From the NCBI RefSeq assembly GCF_006968745.1, contig NZ_CP030118.1, positions 6,592,284-6,656,283 on the forward strand: 64,000 bases of DNA, read 5' to 3'. Under the pieces are notes generated by a model. The model was not told the origin of the DNA. It searched no databases and saw only the letters and a program-made list of their open reading frames with translations. The position numbers and the translations under genes are program-made. This stretch comes from Brasilonema sennae CENA114 (GTDB lineage: Bacteria; Cyanobacteriota; Cyanobacteriia; Cyanobacteriales; Nostocaceae). Shown piece by piece: positions 24,575 through 32,419 of this stretch; position 1 is the stretch's first letter; the number at the start of each line of letters is the position of its first letter.

Positions 24575-24593
24575 GGCAGGCATCTTGCCTGCC
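24575..24593. terminator. Hairpin after alaS
   Basis: GGCAGGCA pairs with TGCCTGCC over a 3-nt loop, 16 bp past the alaS stop. No T-run follows, so termination is plausible but not certain. The sequence also looks like a common dispersed cyanobacterial hairpin. Confidence 0.5.
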
Positions 24594-24668
24594 TGGAAAC
24601 TTTGAATAAATTTGTAGGCTGAGTTAGGTAAGCATTAGAACAGAAAACCCCGTATACGTCTGTTAACA

Positions 24669-24932
24669 CTACGACAATAACTGCAACAAAGACTCCAATG
24701 TGTTGTAGCCCCATTTGAGTGTCATTAACCCGGAGATGATTGTCAGTCCCAAACAGAATATAATGCCATTGGTTAGCGGTATGAAATTGTCAAAAAAATA
24801 AGCATAGCTACCCCAACTTAATGCAGCAATTATCAGTCCGACTGCCGCCCCAGCACTAAAGCGCTTAAGCAACGTGGTAGGACTTTCTACTTTTGATTTG
24901 GGTTGGTTTAGTTCGTGTGGTGATGGTTCCAT
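24669..24932 (-). CDS. Small two-helix membrane protein
   Basis: About 87 residues if started at MEPSPHELNQPK (24932); the frame also opens at 24980. A polar, Pro/Ser/Lys-rich head of 30 residues is followed by two transmembrane helices (AGAAVGLIIAALSWGSYAYF and LTNGIIFCLGLTIISGLMTL). Such small proteins are common in cyanobacteria. I do not recognise a specific family. Confidence 0.7.
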   Translation of the reverse strand: MEPSPHELNQPKSKVESPTTLLKRFSAGAAVGLIIAALSWGSYAYFFDNFIPLTNGIIFCLGLTIISGLMTLKWGYNTLESLLQLLS

Positions 24933-25089
24933 AAGAAACTTTTGACTTTTTAAATAACAGTGTTGAGCAATATTTCCCAATTTAGTCTAAATTACTGAGT
25001 AAGTGCTTCACCCTTGTGGGTAGGTACTTTATACTAAAATTGGCTTAAAAAATGTACTATCTCCACACCACTACGCCGAAGTACAAAGG

Positions 25090-25359
25090 ATGCAGAAAGT
25101 CACAGTTGACGATATTAAACGAGATCCCTTGAAGTACCTTAATCAAGTTGAGGCGGGTGAAAGCTTTGTCATTGTCCAAGCAGACAAGGCAATTGCCGAA
25201 CTAAAACCAATTACAAATACTAACAAGCAATTACGACCATTTGGTTTGTGTGCTGGAGAATTTACAGTGCCTGATGATTTTGATGAACCTTTGCCCGAAG
25301 ACAGCTTGCGGGGTTACCGTGTACACACATCTCGCTCAAAACCTCACCCTCGCTTTTAG
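25090..25359 (+). CDS. Orphan Phd/YefM-type antitoxin with altered C-terminus
   Basis: An 89-residue protein. The N-terminus (VTVDDIKRDPLKYLNQVEAG, FVIVQADKAIAELKPI) is a Phd/YefM-type DNA-binding antitoxin domain, and RPFGLCAGEFTVPDDFDEPL matches the toxin-binding linker of VapB-like cyanobacterial antitoxins. After LPED the usual short acidic tail is replaced by a basic stretch ending KPHPRF, which enters a foldback repeat at 25340-25424. No PIN-domain or RelE-like toxin follows, although one normally would within a few bases. It is probably a broken module: the antitoxin survives, the toxin is gone. Confidence 0.75.
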   Translation: MQKVTVDDIKRDPLKYLNQVEAGESFVIVQADKAIAELKPITNTNKQLRPFGLCAGEFTVPDDFDEPLPEDSLRGYRVHTSRSKPHPRF

Positions 25360-25424
25360 CATAGCTAAAATCTTTCCCTCTCCTTTATAAGGAGAGGGAT
25401 GCCCGACAGGGCAGGGTGAGGTTC
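25340..25424. repeat. Foldback repeat overlapping the antitoxin tail
   Basis: Outer arms AACCTCACCCT and AGGGTGAGGTT surround an inner hairpin CCCTCTCCTT/AAGGAGAGGG (25376-25398). The antitoxin stop codon lies inside the left part, so the repeat supplies the last codons of that gene. Confidence 0.65.
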
Positions 25425-25520
25425 CGAACGTGAGTGCATCTCGTAGAGAAGGAGTTTTGAGTCATTCGATGACTTGTGTGTCGTAGGCTTGCACCGGAGT
25501 AGTCTACCCATCCAATAAAT

Positions 25521-25552
25521 AAAAAAGGGATTCTTATCGCAATCCCTTTTTT
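25521..25552. terminator. Bidirectional terminator
   Basis: AAAAAAGGGATT pairs with AATCCCTTTTTT over an 8-nt loop, between the antitoxin remnant and the convergent DUF4870 gene. Flanking A and T runs allow use on both strands. Confidence 0.8.
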
Positions 25553-25582
25553 AAAAACAAACTTTATCCAAAATTAATTTAA

Positions 25583-25957
25583 TTAGAAAACTCGAAAAAT
25601 AAATGGATAACGGAACGGTTCATCAGGGTTAGTGAAACAGTGCAACAGCGCCCAAATTGTCAGTCCCCAGTGTAGTAAAAAGCCAAAAGCAACAACAGGG
25701 AAGAACAAAATTCCGCCAAGACCAAGGGTGAGAAAAGATATAATCCCAATTGGAACTCCAATTAGTATTGCCCAGAACCAAACATTGAAGTGAAAATTAA
25801 TTGATTCTTTGGCGTTGCTTTTAACAACTGGATCATCGGAAATTAAGTTAATTAAAATTGGAACACCAACCGAAAATAATGTTGTACTAAAAAAAATCGC
25901 CCCATGACACAGAGATGATAGCAATTTGCGCTTATCAGAATCGTATGTAACTCGCAT
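25583..25957 (-). CDS. DUF4870-type membrane protein
   Basis: 124 residues from MRVTYDSDKRKLLSSLCH at 25957. That start is preceded by GAGGAGCC on the minus strand and is preferred over the upstream start at 26008. Three hydrophobic segments and the KSNAKESINFHFN loop match DUF4870, a small integral membrane family of unknown function. It ends FTNPDEPFRYPFIFRVF. Confidence 0.8.
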   Translation of the reverse strand: MRVTYDSDKRKLLSSLCHGAIFFSTTLFSVGVPILINLISDDPVVKSNAKESINFHFNVWFWAILIGVPIGIISFLTLGLGGILFFPVVAFGFLLHWGLTIWALLHCFTNPDEPFRYPFIFRVF

Positions 25958-26314
25958 CGTTGGTGGCTCCTCAATTCGCTTTCTTGTTTTGATTTTAACG
26001 GTTACCAAATAAATTTAGCATTACAGGTTACCGTACTTAGAAAGCTTTTACGCTTTTCCTTAGCTACAGGTTAACTTTGAGTGCAACTCATCAATTATAG
26101 GTTATGAGGTTTTCCGAACTCTTACACAGTAAAAGAAAAGTTAAGATCTAACAGGCGTGAATGCGCTCCGCAGCTTTAAGATCACTCCGAGGTGCTTCCA
26201 GCATGCAGTGTCTGGCGAAGGCGATCGCACTCGTAGCAACAGACGCGCCGCGCGCGTATTGTTCAGACACATTTTCTATCCTGAGTAAGTAGAAAACAAT
26301 TAAGAGGTGTATTT
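25958..26314. other. Divergent intergenic region with short repeats
   Basis: About 357 bp between divergent genes. The middle (26155-26260) is GC-rich for this genome and holds a HIP1 site and GCGCCGCGCGCG-type sequence that resembles dispersed repeat debris. Before 26315 there is a good ribosome-binding site, AAGAGGTG. Confidence 0.4.
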
Positions 26315-27202
26315 ATGAGCAAATCAATTTCTAAGTTAGTTGATGAACTACCAACCAGCAATTTGACCGTTTCTGCATTGCGCGCGCTCGATTTTATTGC
26401 TCCTGGTGAGTGGCAAAATGTAGTTGGGTTTGTTAATACCATCAAAACTGTCACTGGCGAAACCGACGAAAGGCTGATTCAACAAATTGGCGAACGAGCA
26501 GTTTATCTCTACAACGATCGCTCTGGTGGATACCAACGAGCAATGTGGCTTTATCAAACCGTTGAACACACAGATAAAGCACTTGGTGCAGCCGCTTTAG
26601 CAAACAAAGTGGGTGAGAAAATTCCCCTTTTGGGTTTTTTAAACCGAATGACTCCCAAAGCTGATAAAGCACAAACCATAGATTTGTGCTTGAAATTAGT
26701 TGTTGAGTTAGTCGCTTTCTGCCAAATTAACGGTATTCCTGGAAACAGTATTGGCGATTTTGTCAAGTCTTTGGGTGAATACAGCGGTGAGTCGTTCATC
26801 CGTATGGCTGCATTAGTTTGCTTTGATGGTTTGATACCCTTAGGTCCGGACTTTATTAACAAAGCACTATCTAGAATTAATCAGACAAGCCCTCAGGAGT
26901 TAGAGCAAAACTCGACCTTTCAAAATATCAAAACACAAATTCCAGGTAACAATTCCAGTAGCAAACTGAACTTTATCGGCGAAAGCTTCAATTTAGTGAG
27001 TGGTTGGATGAATGGTCTGATTACTTCAAAGAATTTAACACCACAAAAGGTAGCTAACAACTTGCAAAGTTTTGTTGATATTGCTGATGATAAGCTAGAT
27101 TATGTTGCTGCGTTGCTGGATATCTCGACGAATTACTACGAACATACAGGTACACAAACTTTAGCACGTCGATTGATAGAGCGAGCTGCGGCTGAAATTT
27201 AA
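26315..27202 (+). CDS. Conserved hypothetical protein (295 aa)
   Basis: A 295-residue soluble, mostly helical protein preceded by AAGAGGTG. It starts MSKSISKLVDELPTSN and contains LRALDFIAPGEWQNVVGF and PLLGFLNRMTPKADKAQTID. There is no signal peptide; one region (about 160-185, LVCFDGLIPLGPDFI) is moderately hydrophobic. I do not recognise a family. The next gene (27274) is on the same strand 71 bp away. Confidence 0.75.
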   Translation: MSKSISKLVDELPTSNLTVSALRALDFIAPGEWQNVVGFVNTIKTVTGETDERLIQQIGERAVYLYNDRSGGYQRAMWLYQTVEHTDKALGAAALANKVGEKIPLLGFLNRMTPKADKAQTIDLCLKLVVELVAFCQINGIPGNSIGDFVKSLGEYSGESFIRMAALVCFDGLIPLGPDFINKALSRINQTSPQELEQNSTFQNIKTQIPGNNSSSKLNFIGESFNLVSGWMNGLITSKNLTPQKVANNLQSFVDIADDKLDYVAALLDISTNYYEHTGTQTLARRLIERAAAEI

Positions 27203-27273
27203 GCCAGGTAAATCTGGGTGCTAGCCCCAGCAAGTGTTGGATAATAAATCATTATTAACAAAGGTAGTTAACA

Positions 27274-27534
27274 ATGGGCAGACTCAATCCCTACACTCTA
27301 CAGATGGAACTTACCCGGATGTTTGAGAACGGGCAATCGTTTTTCGCGACAACAAAAGTGCATGATTGGTTAAAAGAACGTCATCATAATCCTGCGGATT
27401 ACGATATTATTTTTCATCAAAAACCAGCACCTCCTGGTTCCAAATCAGTCATGGTTGTTGAAGTTGAATTGCGTCGTAAAGATGGACAACCTGTTGACCC
27501 CTGGTTGCAAGAACAAGCCAATCTTCATGCTTGA
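27274..27534 (+). CDS. Small hypothetical protein (86 aa)
   Basis: An 86-residue soluble protein with ribosome-binding site AAAGG 11 bases before the ATG. Features are TTKVHDWLKERHHNPADYD and VVEVELRRKDGQPVDPWLQ. Composition is globular and charged. Family unknown; it may be co-transcribed with the 295-aa gene upstream. Confidence 0.7.
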   Translation: MGRLNPYTLQMELTRMFENGQSFFATTKVHDWLKERHHNPADYDIIFHQKPAPPGSKSVMVVEVELRRKDGQPVDPWLQEQANLHA

Positions 27535-27563
27535 TAACGATGAGTACGTTACTGATGATTTAG

Positions 27564-28025
27564 TTACGTATAAATTCCAATGGTTGACAATCCCAAGATG
27601 TTGCTCGATGGAGACTTTCCAATGAGATATAAATATATCTTAGGTTGATTTCCACCAACATCAAAGTATTGAATATCAGTCAGATTGGCTTTGAGCAAGT
27701 CAGCCAATTTTTGACATTTTACTAGGCAGCTTTTGTATTCTTTTTCACTTTCCTCATCACTCGATTCAGAAATGTAATGCTTATATTGTCTGAATAACTT
27801 GGCAAAAAACTTATCCCCTTGTTGAACTGCGACTACAGTATCAGGGAGTTGGTTTGTTAATTCCAATAGTTTTTCAGGACTAATTGTGCTAGTTTCCCAA
27901 AAGACTACTTCTAATGGATAGTCTGATTCGCTAGACCACAAAATTCCCTCGGTTAGCTTTTTTATTTTTTCAGAAAGTTGCTGTTCAGAAAATCTCTCTG
28001 GTTGAAAACTATCTGTAAGGGACAT
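27564..28025 (-). CDS. NuiA-type nuclease inhibitor
   Basis: 153 residues from MSLTDSFQPE at 28025; the frame extends to 28064 but that would overlap the divergent gene. The body matches the NuiA family of Anabaena (inhibitor of the sugar-non-specific nuclease NucA): LTEGILWSSESDYPLEVVFWE near the start, KCQKLADLLKANLTDIQYFDVG and the end YLYLIGKSPSSNILGLST. NuiA binds and blocks the nuclease active site. No NucA-like nuclease gene is in this window, so its target would be encoded elsewhere. The start is only 16 bp from the divergent phosphatase-like gene. Confidence 0.85.
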   Translation of the reverse strand: MSLTDSFQPERFSEQQLSEKIKKLTEGILWSSESDYPLEVVFWETSTISPEKLLELTNQLPDTVVAVQQGDKFFAKLFRQYKHYISESSDEESEKEYKSCLVKCQKLADLLKANLTDIQYFDVGGNQPKIYLYLIGKSPSSNILGLSTIGIYT

Positions 28026-28041
28026 TTTATCGGTAAATACT

Positions 28042-28503
28042 ATGGATAATAAAATTGAAAACATTTATAACTATATAAAAATATCAGATTTTATTGCAAC
28101 TTCCGGACAACCAACAATCAAAGAATTTTCAGCAATTCAACAAGCAGGATATCAAATTGTTGTAAATTTGGCACTACCAGAATCTACTAACGCTTTACCT
28201 GAGGAAAAACAAATTGTTGAATCTCAAGGTATGCAGTATGTTCACATTCCTGTTGTTTGGGAAAAACCCACTATTGAAAACCTGAACGAATTTTTTAGCG
28301 TCATGGAAGCAAACACGGATAAAAAAGTGTTTGTTCATTGTGTTGCCAATAAGAGAGTTTCGGCATTTATCTATCTTTATTGTCGTCTACATGAACAAAT
28401 GAGTGAGGAAGATGCAAACAAAGACTTACATAAAATTTGGGTTCCCAATGAGATTTGGCAAAATTTTATAGAACAGGTGATAAAGAATTATTATTTTTTA
28501 TAA
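28042..28503 (+). CDS. Protein tyrosine phosphatase-like protein
   Basis: 153 residues. Features are YIKISDFIATSGQPTIKEF at the N-terminus, VVNLALPESTNALPEE in the middle, and the P-loop-like HCVANKRVSAF at about 112. These resemble the small PTP/DUF442 (BLH-type) phosphatases. The signature is C-x4-R and lacks the glycine of the classical C-x5-R loop, so catalysis is uncertain. It is divergent from the nuclease-inhibitor gene and followed 45 bp later by a GNAT gene. Confidence 0.75.
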   Translation: MDNKIENIYNYIKISDFIATSGQPTIKEFSAIQQAGYQIVVNLALPESTNALPEEKQIVESQGMQYVHIPVVWEKPTIENLNEFFSVMEANTDKKVFVHCVANKRVSAFIYLYCRLHEQMSEEDANKDLHKIWVPNEIWQNFIEQVIKNYYFL

Positions 28504-28548
28504 ATGCTTGTTCATCCGGACATGATATAAATACCAGGTGCAATTACG

Positions 28549-28959
28549 ATGTATCAAATTGTTGCCAATCTGACCGAAAACCAGGTTTCTAATTTGCTGG
28601 ATTTATACAAAAACGAATTTTGGAGCTACAAACGTCAACGTGAAGATATTGTAAAAATGCTTGCAGCATCAGACATTATCGTCGGATTGGTAGATGAGAA
28701 TGAACAATTAATTGGTTTTACTCGTGTTCTCACCGATTTTGTGTACAGAGCAACTGTTTATGATGTCATCATTAAACCAACTCATAGAAAAATGGGTCTT
28801 GGTACTCAGTTAATAGATGCAGTTATAAATCATCCTAAGTTAGTTTCAGTTGAGCAAATTACTCTTTATTGTCTACCAGAAATGATTCCTTTTTATCAAC
28901 GTTGGGACTTCACAGGTAACACAAGTGAATTACAGTTGATGTTCCGAAACAATGCGTGA
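28549..28959 (+). CDS. GNAT-family N-acetyltransferase
   Basis: 136 residues. The acetyl-CoA-binding region YDVIIKPTHRKMGLGTQLIDAV (about 80-101) is the typical motif A (R/Q-x-x-G-x-G/A). Preceding strands (IIVGLVDENEQLIGFTRVL) fit the GNAT core. The substrate is unknown. It follows the phosphatase-like gene on the same strand. Confidence 0.88.
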   Translation: MYQIVANLTENQVSNLLDLYKNEFWSYKRQREDIVKMLAASDIIVGLVDENEQLIGFTRVLTDFVYRATVYDVIIKPTHRKMGLGTQLIDAVINHPKLVSVEQITLYCLPEMIPFYQRWDFTGNTSELQLMFRNNA

Positions 28960-28987
28960 ATTTGAATGATCGCAACTCACCAGGTTA

Positions 28988-29156
28988 TCTGACTTTTCAC
29001 CTCATGTGGAAAAACCGAGTGACCTAACCTTCCTAACCCCCTTTCCTACGTTCGCGCAGCGTCTCGAAGAGAGGAAAGGGGGAGAAAATTCAAAGCCTCT
29101 CTCCTCGTAGGAGAGAGGAATGGAGAGAGGTTTTCCAGATACCGTGAAAAGTCAGA
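28988..29156. repeat. MITE-like foldback element with nested hairpins
   Basis: The 169-bp element has perfect 13-bp terminal inverted repeats, TCTGACTTTTCAC and GTGAAAAGTCAGA. The similarity extends inward to GGAAAAACC/GGTTTTCC. Inside are two further hairpins, CCCCCTTTCCT.../...AGGAAAGGGGG and CCTCTCTCCTCGTAGGAGAGAGG. It has no coding capacity. Confidence 0.75.
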
Positions 29157-29161
29157 CCAGC

Positions 29162-29317
29162 TTATGGGTTGGGAATACACTCATCTACCTTGAACCATCG
29201 CTTTTTGCCACGCGGTAACTTCACTAACACACTACCGGGTTTCCACCAGGGTGAAGGAATAACCAGACCGTTACGACCGTTGGGGAGTTTAACAACTGTA
29301 CCTGGAACGATATTCAT
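29162..29317 (-). CDS. Small basic protein (51 aa)
   Basis: A 51-residue frame on the minus strand: starts MNIVPGTVVKLPNGRNGL, then PSPWWKPGSVLVKLPRGKKRW, ends CIPNP. It is basic, Pro/Gly/Trp-rich, with alternating hydrophobic residues suggestive of an SH3-like or small beta-barrel fold. This is a convincing protein-like composition in a region otherwise made of repeat DNA, although its stop lies only 6 bp from a foldback element. Family not recognised. Confidence 0.6.
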   Translation of the reverse strand: MNIVPGTVVKLPNGRNGLVIPSPWWKPGSVLVKLPRGKKRWFKVDECIPNP

Positions 29318-29660
29318 AGCAGCTTTGTGAAAAATTAGAGATATTAAAGCAAATCAAAAAACTATTTTTTTAGGGCTATATCGATTTGGCGTTTCCATTA
29401 AGAGAAGTATTGCGGGTAGTTATACCCGCAACAAATTTAATTAGAAGTGCGGAGAAAATTTGTTAAGAGAATCTAAAGAATGATTAAAGTCTAGCTAATC
29501 CTTTATGTTTGTTTTAATAATTGAAATATTTCTTTACAGAAAACGGAACATGAGTAGGGCTTTCCTTTAAGGATGAGTCGTGCCACAACGGCACAAACGC
29601 TGTAGTATAAGCTTTGATTTGTTAAAAGTAAGCGGTTTTACCGCCATATTATGCGTAATT
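29318..29660. other. dgcA upstream region with a partial duplication
   Basis: This gap of 343 bp contains, at about 29562-29599, a segment very like 29701-29738 inside the following gene, 139 bp downstream: both have TTCCTTT, then AGTCGTG and ACAACGGCACAAACG. In the leader copy an ATG at 29574 gives only a 10-codon frame ending TAG. Otherwise AT-rich. Confidence 0.55.
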
Positions 29661-30713
29661 ATGCAAATCAAAGTAAAAATATTTACTGTCAATAAACGTT
29701 TTCCTTTGACCATTAGTCGTGGTACAACGGCACAAACGACTAATGTATGGGTGAGGATTTTGCACGATGGTATCGAAGGCTGGGGGGAAGCATCGCCGTT
29801 CAGTGTAGGTACTCATCCGCAATCAACTGAGGTCATAAAAGATGCTTTGCTACAAGTAGCACGCTCTTTGCAAGCATTCAGTCCAATGCAAAGACAAGAA
29901 ATCGAACAAATATTAAGAAAAGCTTTAGTCCCTTCATCTGCTGTCGCAGCGCTGGATATCGCAATGCATGACTGGTTGGGAAAGCGGGTGGGGCTACCCC
30001 TGTGGCAAATTTGGGGACTCAATCGCGATGCCATAGTGCCGACTTCAGTCACAATTGGTATCAATTCGCCAGAAGGCGCAAGGGCTAGGGCGCGAGATTG
30101 GCTCGCGTTCACGAATGTCCGTGTTTTCAAGGTAAAGTTAGGTAGTCCGGATGGTATTGACGCAGACCGAAAAATGTTAATAGCAGTGCGAGAAGAAGCA
30201 CCAGAGCTAGAGTTATACGTTGATGCAAACGGGGGTTGGAGTTTGGAAGATGCAGTATCTATGTGCAATTGGCTTGCTGATATCGGTGTAAAGTATGTAG
30301 AGCAGCCACTACCAAAAGGGCAGGAAGAACATTTAGCCCAACTCAAGAGGCTAATTCCTTTACCTATTTTTGTTGATGAAAGTTGCTTCAATAGCTCTGA
30401 TATTCCCAAATTGGCAAGCTGTATAGATGGGATTAATATCAAACTTATGAAATCAGGGGGTTTAACTGAGGCAATGCGAATGGTACATACAGCACGGGCA
30501 TATGGGTTGCAAGTGATGTTCGGTTGCTATTCTGACAGTACGCTAGCGAATACAGCAGCAGCACAACTTGCCCCATTAGCTGACTATCTCGACTTGGATA
30601 GTCACTTAAATTTAACAGATGACCCTTTTACAGGTGCATACATGCAGGAGGGGAGAATATTACCAAACGATTTACCAGGGTTGGGGGTACAAAATAGTGC
30701 GTCTGGCGCTTAA
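29661..30713 (+). CDS. dgcA: Dipeptide epimerase / DgcA-type racemase (enolase superfamily)
   Basis: 350 residues from MQIKVKIFTVNKRFPL at 29661 (a longer frame begins at a GTG at 29580 but lacks a matching start region). It belongs to the mandelate racemase/muconate-lactonizing group: SRGTTAQTTNVWV near the start, the base motif FKVKLG, the metal ligands in YVDANGGW, EQPLPKG and VDESCF, and INIKLMKSGG carrying the second base. Members include L-Ala-D/L-Glu epimerase and DgcA, which interconverts N-acetyl-D- and N-acetyl-L-glutamate. The overlapping downstream gene resembles DgcN, the usual partner, so the DgcA role is favoured. Confidence 0.85.
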   Translation: MQIKVKIFTVNKRFPLTISRGTTAQTTNVWVRILHDGIEGWGEASPFSVGTHPQSTEVIKDALLQVARSLQAFSPMQRQEIEQILRKALVPSSAVAALDIAMHDWLGKRVGLPLWQIWGLNRDAIVPTSVTIGINSPEGARARARDWLAFTNVRVFKVKLGSPDGIDADRKMLIAVREEAPELELYVDANGGWSLEDAVSMCNWLADIGVKYVEQPLPKGQEEHLAQLKRLIPLPIFVDESCFNSSDIPKLASCIDGINIKLMKSGGLTEAMRMVHTARAYGLQVMFGCYSDSTLANTAAAQLAPLADYLDLDSHLNLTDDPFTGAYMQEGRILPNDLPGLGVQNSASGA

Positions 30714-31737
30714 TCAACGAGTAGCTGTCCTACTACATGAGCAACTTCTGGGACGTCATGGCAAAACTGGGCTGTCAATTTTACGCTACAGTGAAGCCCC
30801 AATTGTCGCAGTGATTGACCGCGAATATGCAGGCAAATCTTTAACTGAGTTAACGGGTATCAAGCGTGATGTGCCAATAGTCGCATCAGTTGCAGCAGCG
30901 CTAGAATATCAGCCTCAGGTTTTGGTTATTGGTATTGCCCCTAAAGGAGGTGTTTTGCCAGATGATTATTGGCATGAACTTAAGAACGCTTTATCAGCGG
31001 GTATGTCAATAGTCAACGGTTTGCACACGCCATTGGCAAGTATGCCAGACTTAAAAGCATTGCTCAAACCAGGGCAAGTTATTTGGGATGTACGTAAAGA
31101 ACCATCTAACTTAGATGTTGCTAGCGGTTTGGCACGTAATCTCTCATGTCAGCGAGTCTTGACTGTGGGTACTGATATGTCAGTCGGCAAAATGTCAACT
31201 AGTCTGGAGTTACATTGGGCATCACGCCGGCGGGGTTTGCGTTCTAAATTTATTGCCACAGGTCAAACTGGTTTGATGTTAGAAGGGGATGGTGTGCCAT
31301 TGGATGCAGTCAGGGTAGACTTTGCCGCTGGTGCTGTGGAACAGGTAGTTATGCGGTATGGTAAAAACTACGACATTTTGCATATTGAAGGACAAGGTTC
31401 TCTACTGCACCCTGGTTCGACTGCAACGCTACCCTTAATGAGAGGATCGCAACCAACACAGATGATACTCGTTCATCGTGCCGGACAAACTGAGGTGATT
31501 AATGGTGTACCGATTCCGCCTTTATCAGAAGTCGTAAAACTTTATGAAACTGTTGCCCGTGCAGGTGGTGCATTTGCACCTGTACCTGTTGTTGGTATAT
31601 CTTTGAACACCAAGGATTTAGATGAATCACAAGCATTGGATGCTGTCGCTCAAACTGAAACAGAAACTGGAATACCCTGTACAGATCCAATACGATTTGG
31701 TGTTGATAAGTTGTTGAATGCACTGATGCAAGGGTGA
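30697..31737 (+). CDS. dgcN: DUF1611 protein, DgcN-type D-glutamate N-acetyltransferase candidate
   Basis: 346 residues from the GTG at 30697, preceded by GGGTTGGGGG and overlapping the dgcA end by 17 bp. The frame continues upstream to 30619, but that would overlap dgcA by 95 bp. The N-terminal Rossmann-like half (YSEAPIVAVIDREYAG, VLVIGIAPKGG) is followed by a P-loop, GTDMSVGKMSTSLEL, and a late HIEGQGSLLHPGST block. DUF1611 proteins include DgcN, reported to acetylate D-glutamate so that DgcA can racemise it. Overlapping gene order supports a shared pathway. A hairpin at the 3' end likely terminates the operon. Confidence 0.8.
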   Translation: MRLALNQRVAVLLHEQLLGRHGKTGLSILRYSEAPIVAVIDREYAGKSLTELTGIKRDVPIVASVAAALEYQPQVLVIGIAPKGGVLPDDYWHELKNALSAGMSIVNGLHTPLASMPDLKALLKPGQVIWDVRKEPSNLDVASGLARNLSCQRVLTVGTDMSVGKMSTSLELHWASRRRGLRSKFIATGQTGLMLEGDGVPLDAVRVDFAAGAVEQVVMRYGKNYDILHIEGQGSLLHPGSTATLPLMRGSQPTQMILVHRAGQTEVINGVPIPPLSEVVKLYETVARAGGAFAPVPVVGISLNTKDLDESQALDAVAQTETETGIPCTDPIRFGVDKLLNALMQG

Positions 31738-31778
31738 AGTCTATCAAGGCGGGGAAAACCCGTCTTTGGTACTTCACC
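31733..31778. terminator. Hairpin terminator after dgcN
   Basis: GGTGAAGT pairs with ACTTCACC, and an inner AAGGCGGG/CCCGTCTTT stem closes around AAAA. The dgcN stop codon lies in the left arm, so translation ends within the stem. Confidence 0.6.
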
Positions 31779-31793
31779 ACTTACTACATCAAG

Positions 31794-32159
31794 CTAGAAG
31801 TCAGATGAACTTTTTTCTACAGAAACGGTTTCTTTTGCTTGATATAAGCGACAACCTTCACATGGTCCACTCGGGTTGACAGCACAGCGCAGGTAACCAG
31901 AACGAGCATTAAATCGGCAGCTGATATCCCCAACAAGGTAACCGACTCCTTCAAGATAATAGCGATCGCCTCTGAGGGTACTGCGTTCTGTGCAATAGTT
32001 ATCATCGCTGATCCTATTTTGTTGCACTCGCCCTACAGGATAAATTGTAGAAGCGGCTCGTCTAAACCGTGAACGTGTTCTAGCCTGGCTTTTACGCATC
32101 AACCACAGAGATAATAGGGACGGTAAGAAACCAATGGCGATAACCAAAAGTATATTCAC
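31794..32159 (-). CDS. DUF6464-like membrane-anchored protein
   Basis: 121 residues. An N-terminal transmembrane helix (about 3-20) is followed by an Arg-rich patch (KSQARTRSRFRRAAS) and a Cys-containing domain: NYCTERST, ISCRFNARSGYLRCAVNPSGPCEGCRLYQ. The closely spaced Cys (RCAVNPSGPCEGC) suggest a metal site or disulphides and match the small cyanobacterial DUF6464 family. Function unknown. Confidence 0.7.
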   Translation of the reverse strand: MNILLVIAIGFLPSLLSLWLMRKSQARTRSRFRRAASTIYPVGRVQQNRISDDNYCTERSTLRGDRYYLEGVGYLVGDISCRFNARSGYLRCAVNPSGPCEGCRLYQAKETVSVEKSSSDF

Positions 32160-32274
32160 TTCAATACCTTCTTTTAACCTCTTTTGTGCGCTGATCTTCT
32201 GATGGTGTTATATCCTCACATTTTAGGGAGAGTACAACGCTTTACACTCGTGGAAAATTCCGCTTGGAAGAAAC

Positions 32275-32357
32275 CTAACACTCAAACAAGTGTTGTGTTA
32301 GCCGCCACTTTAACCAGCATAACCGTTGCAACCCAAACCGTGGGCTTAGGTTAAAGT
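32275..32357 (+). other. Structured leader upstream of aldo/keto reductase
   Basis: Two inverted repeats lie just before the gene at 32420: CTAACAC/GTGTTAG (32275-32301), and ACTTTAACC/GGTTAAAGT (32307-32315 with 32349-32357). Together they could fold the 5' leader RNA. No known riboswitch consensus was recognised. Confidence 0.3.
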
Positions 32358-32419
32358 AGGTTTAAACCTGAATATCGCGTTCAGATCTTCGGTATGTAAA
32401 TTGTTTTTTGATTTCGCTC

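Noticed and set aside
29813..30442. 209-codon minus-strand frame opposite dgcA
   Set aside because: dgcA on the plus strand has intact catalytic motifs over the same DNA; the reverse frame is Ser-rich and has no recognisable domain.
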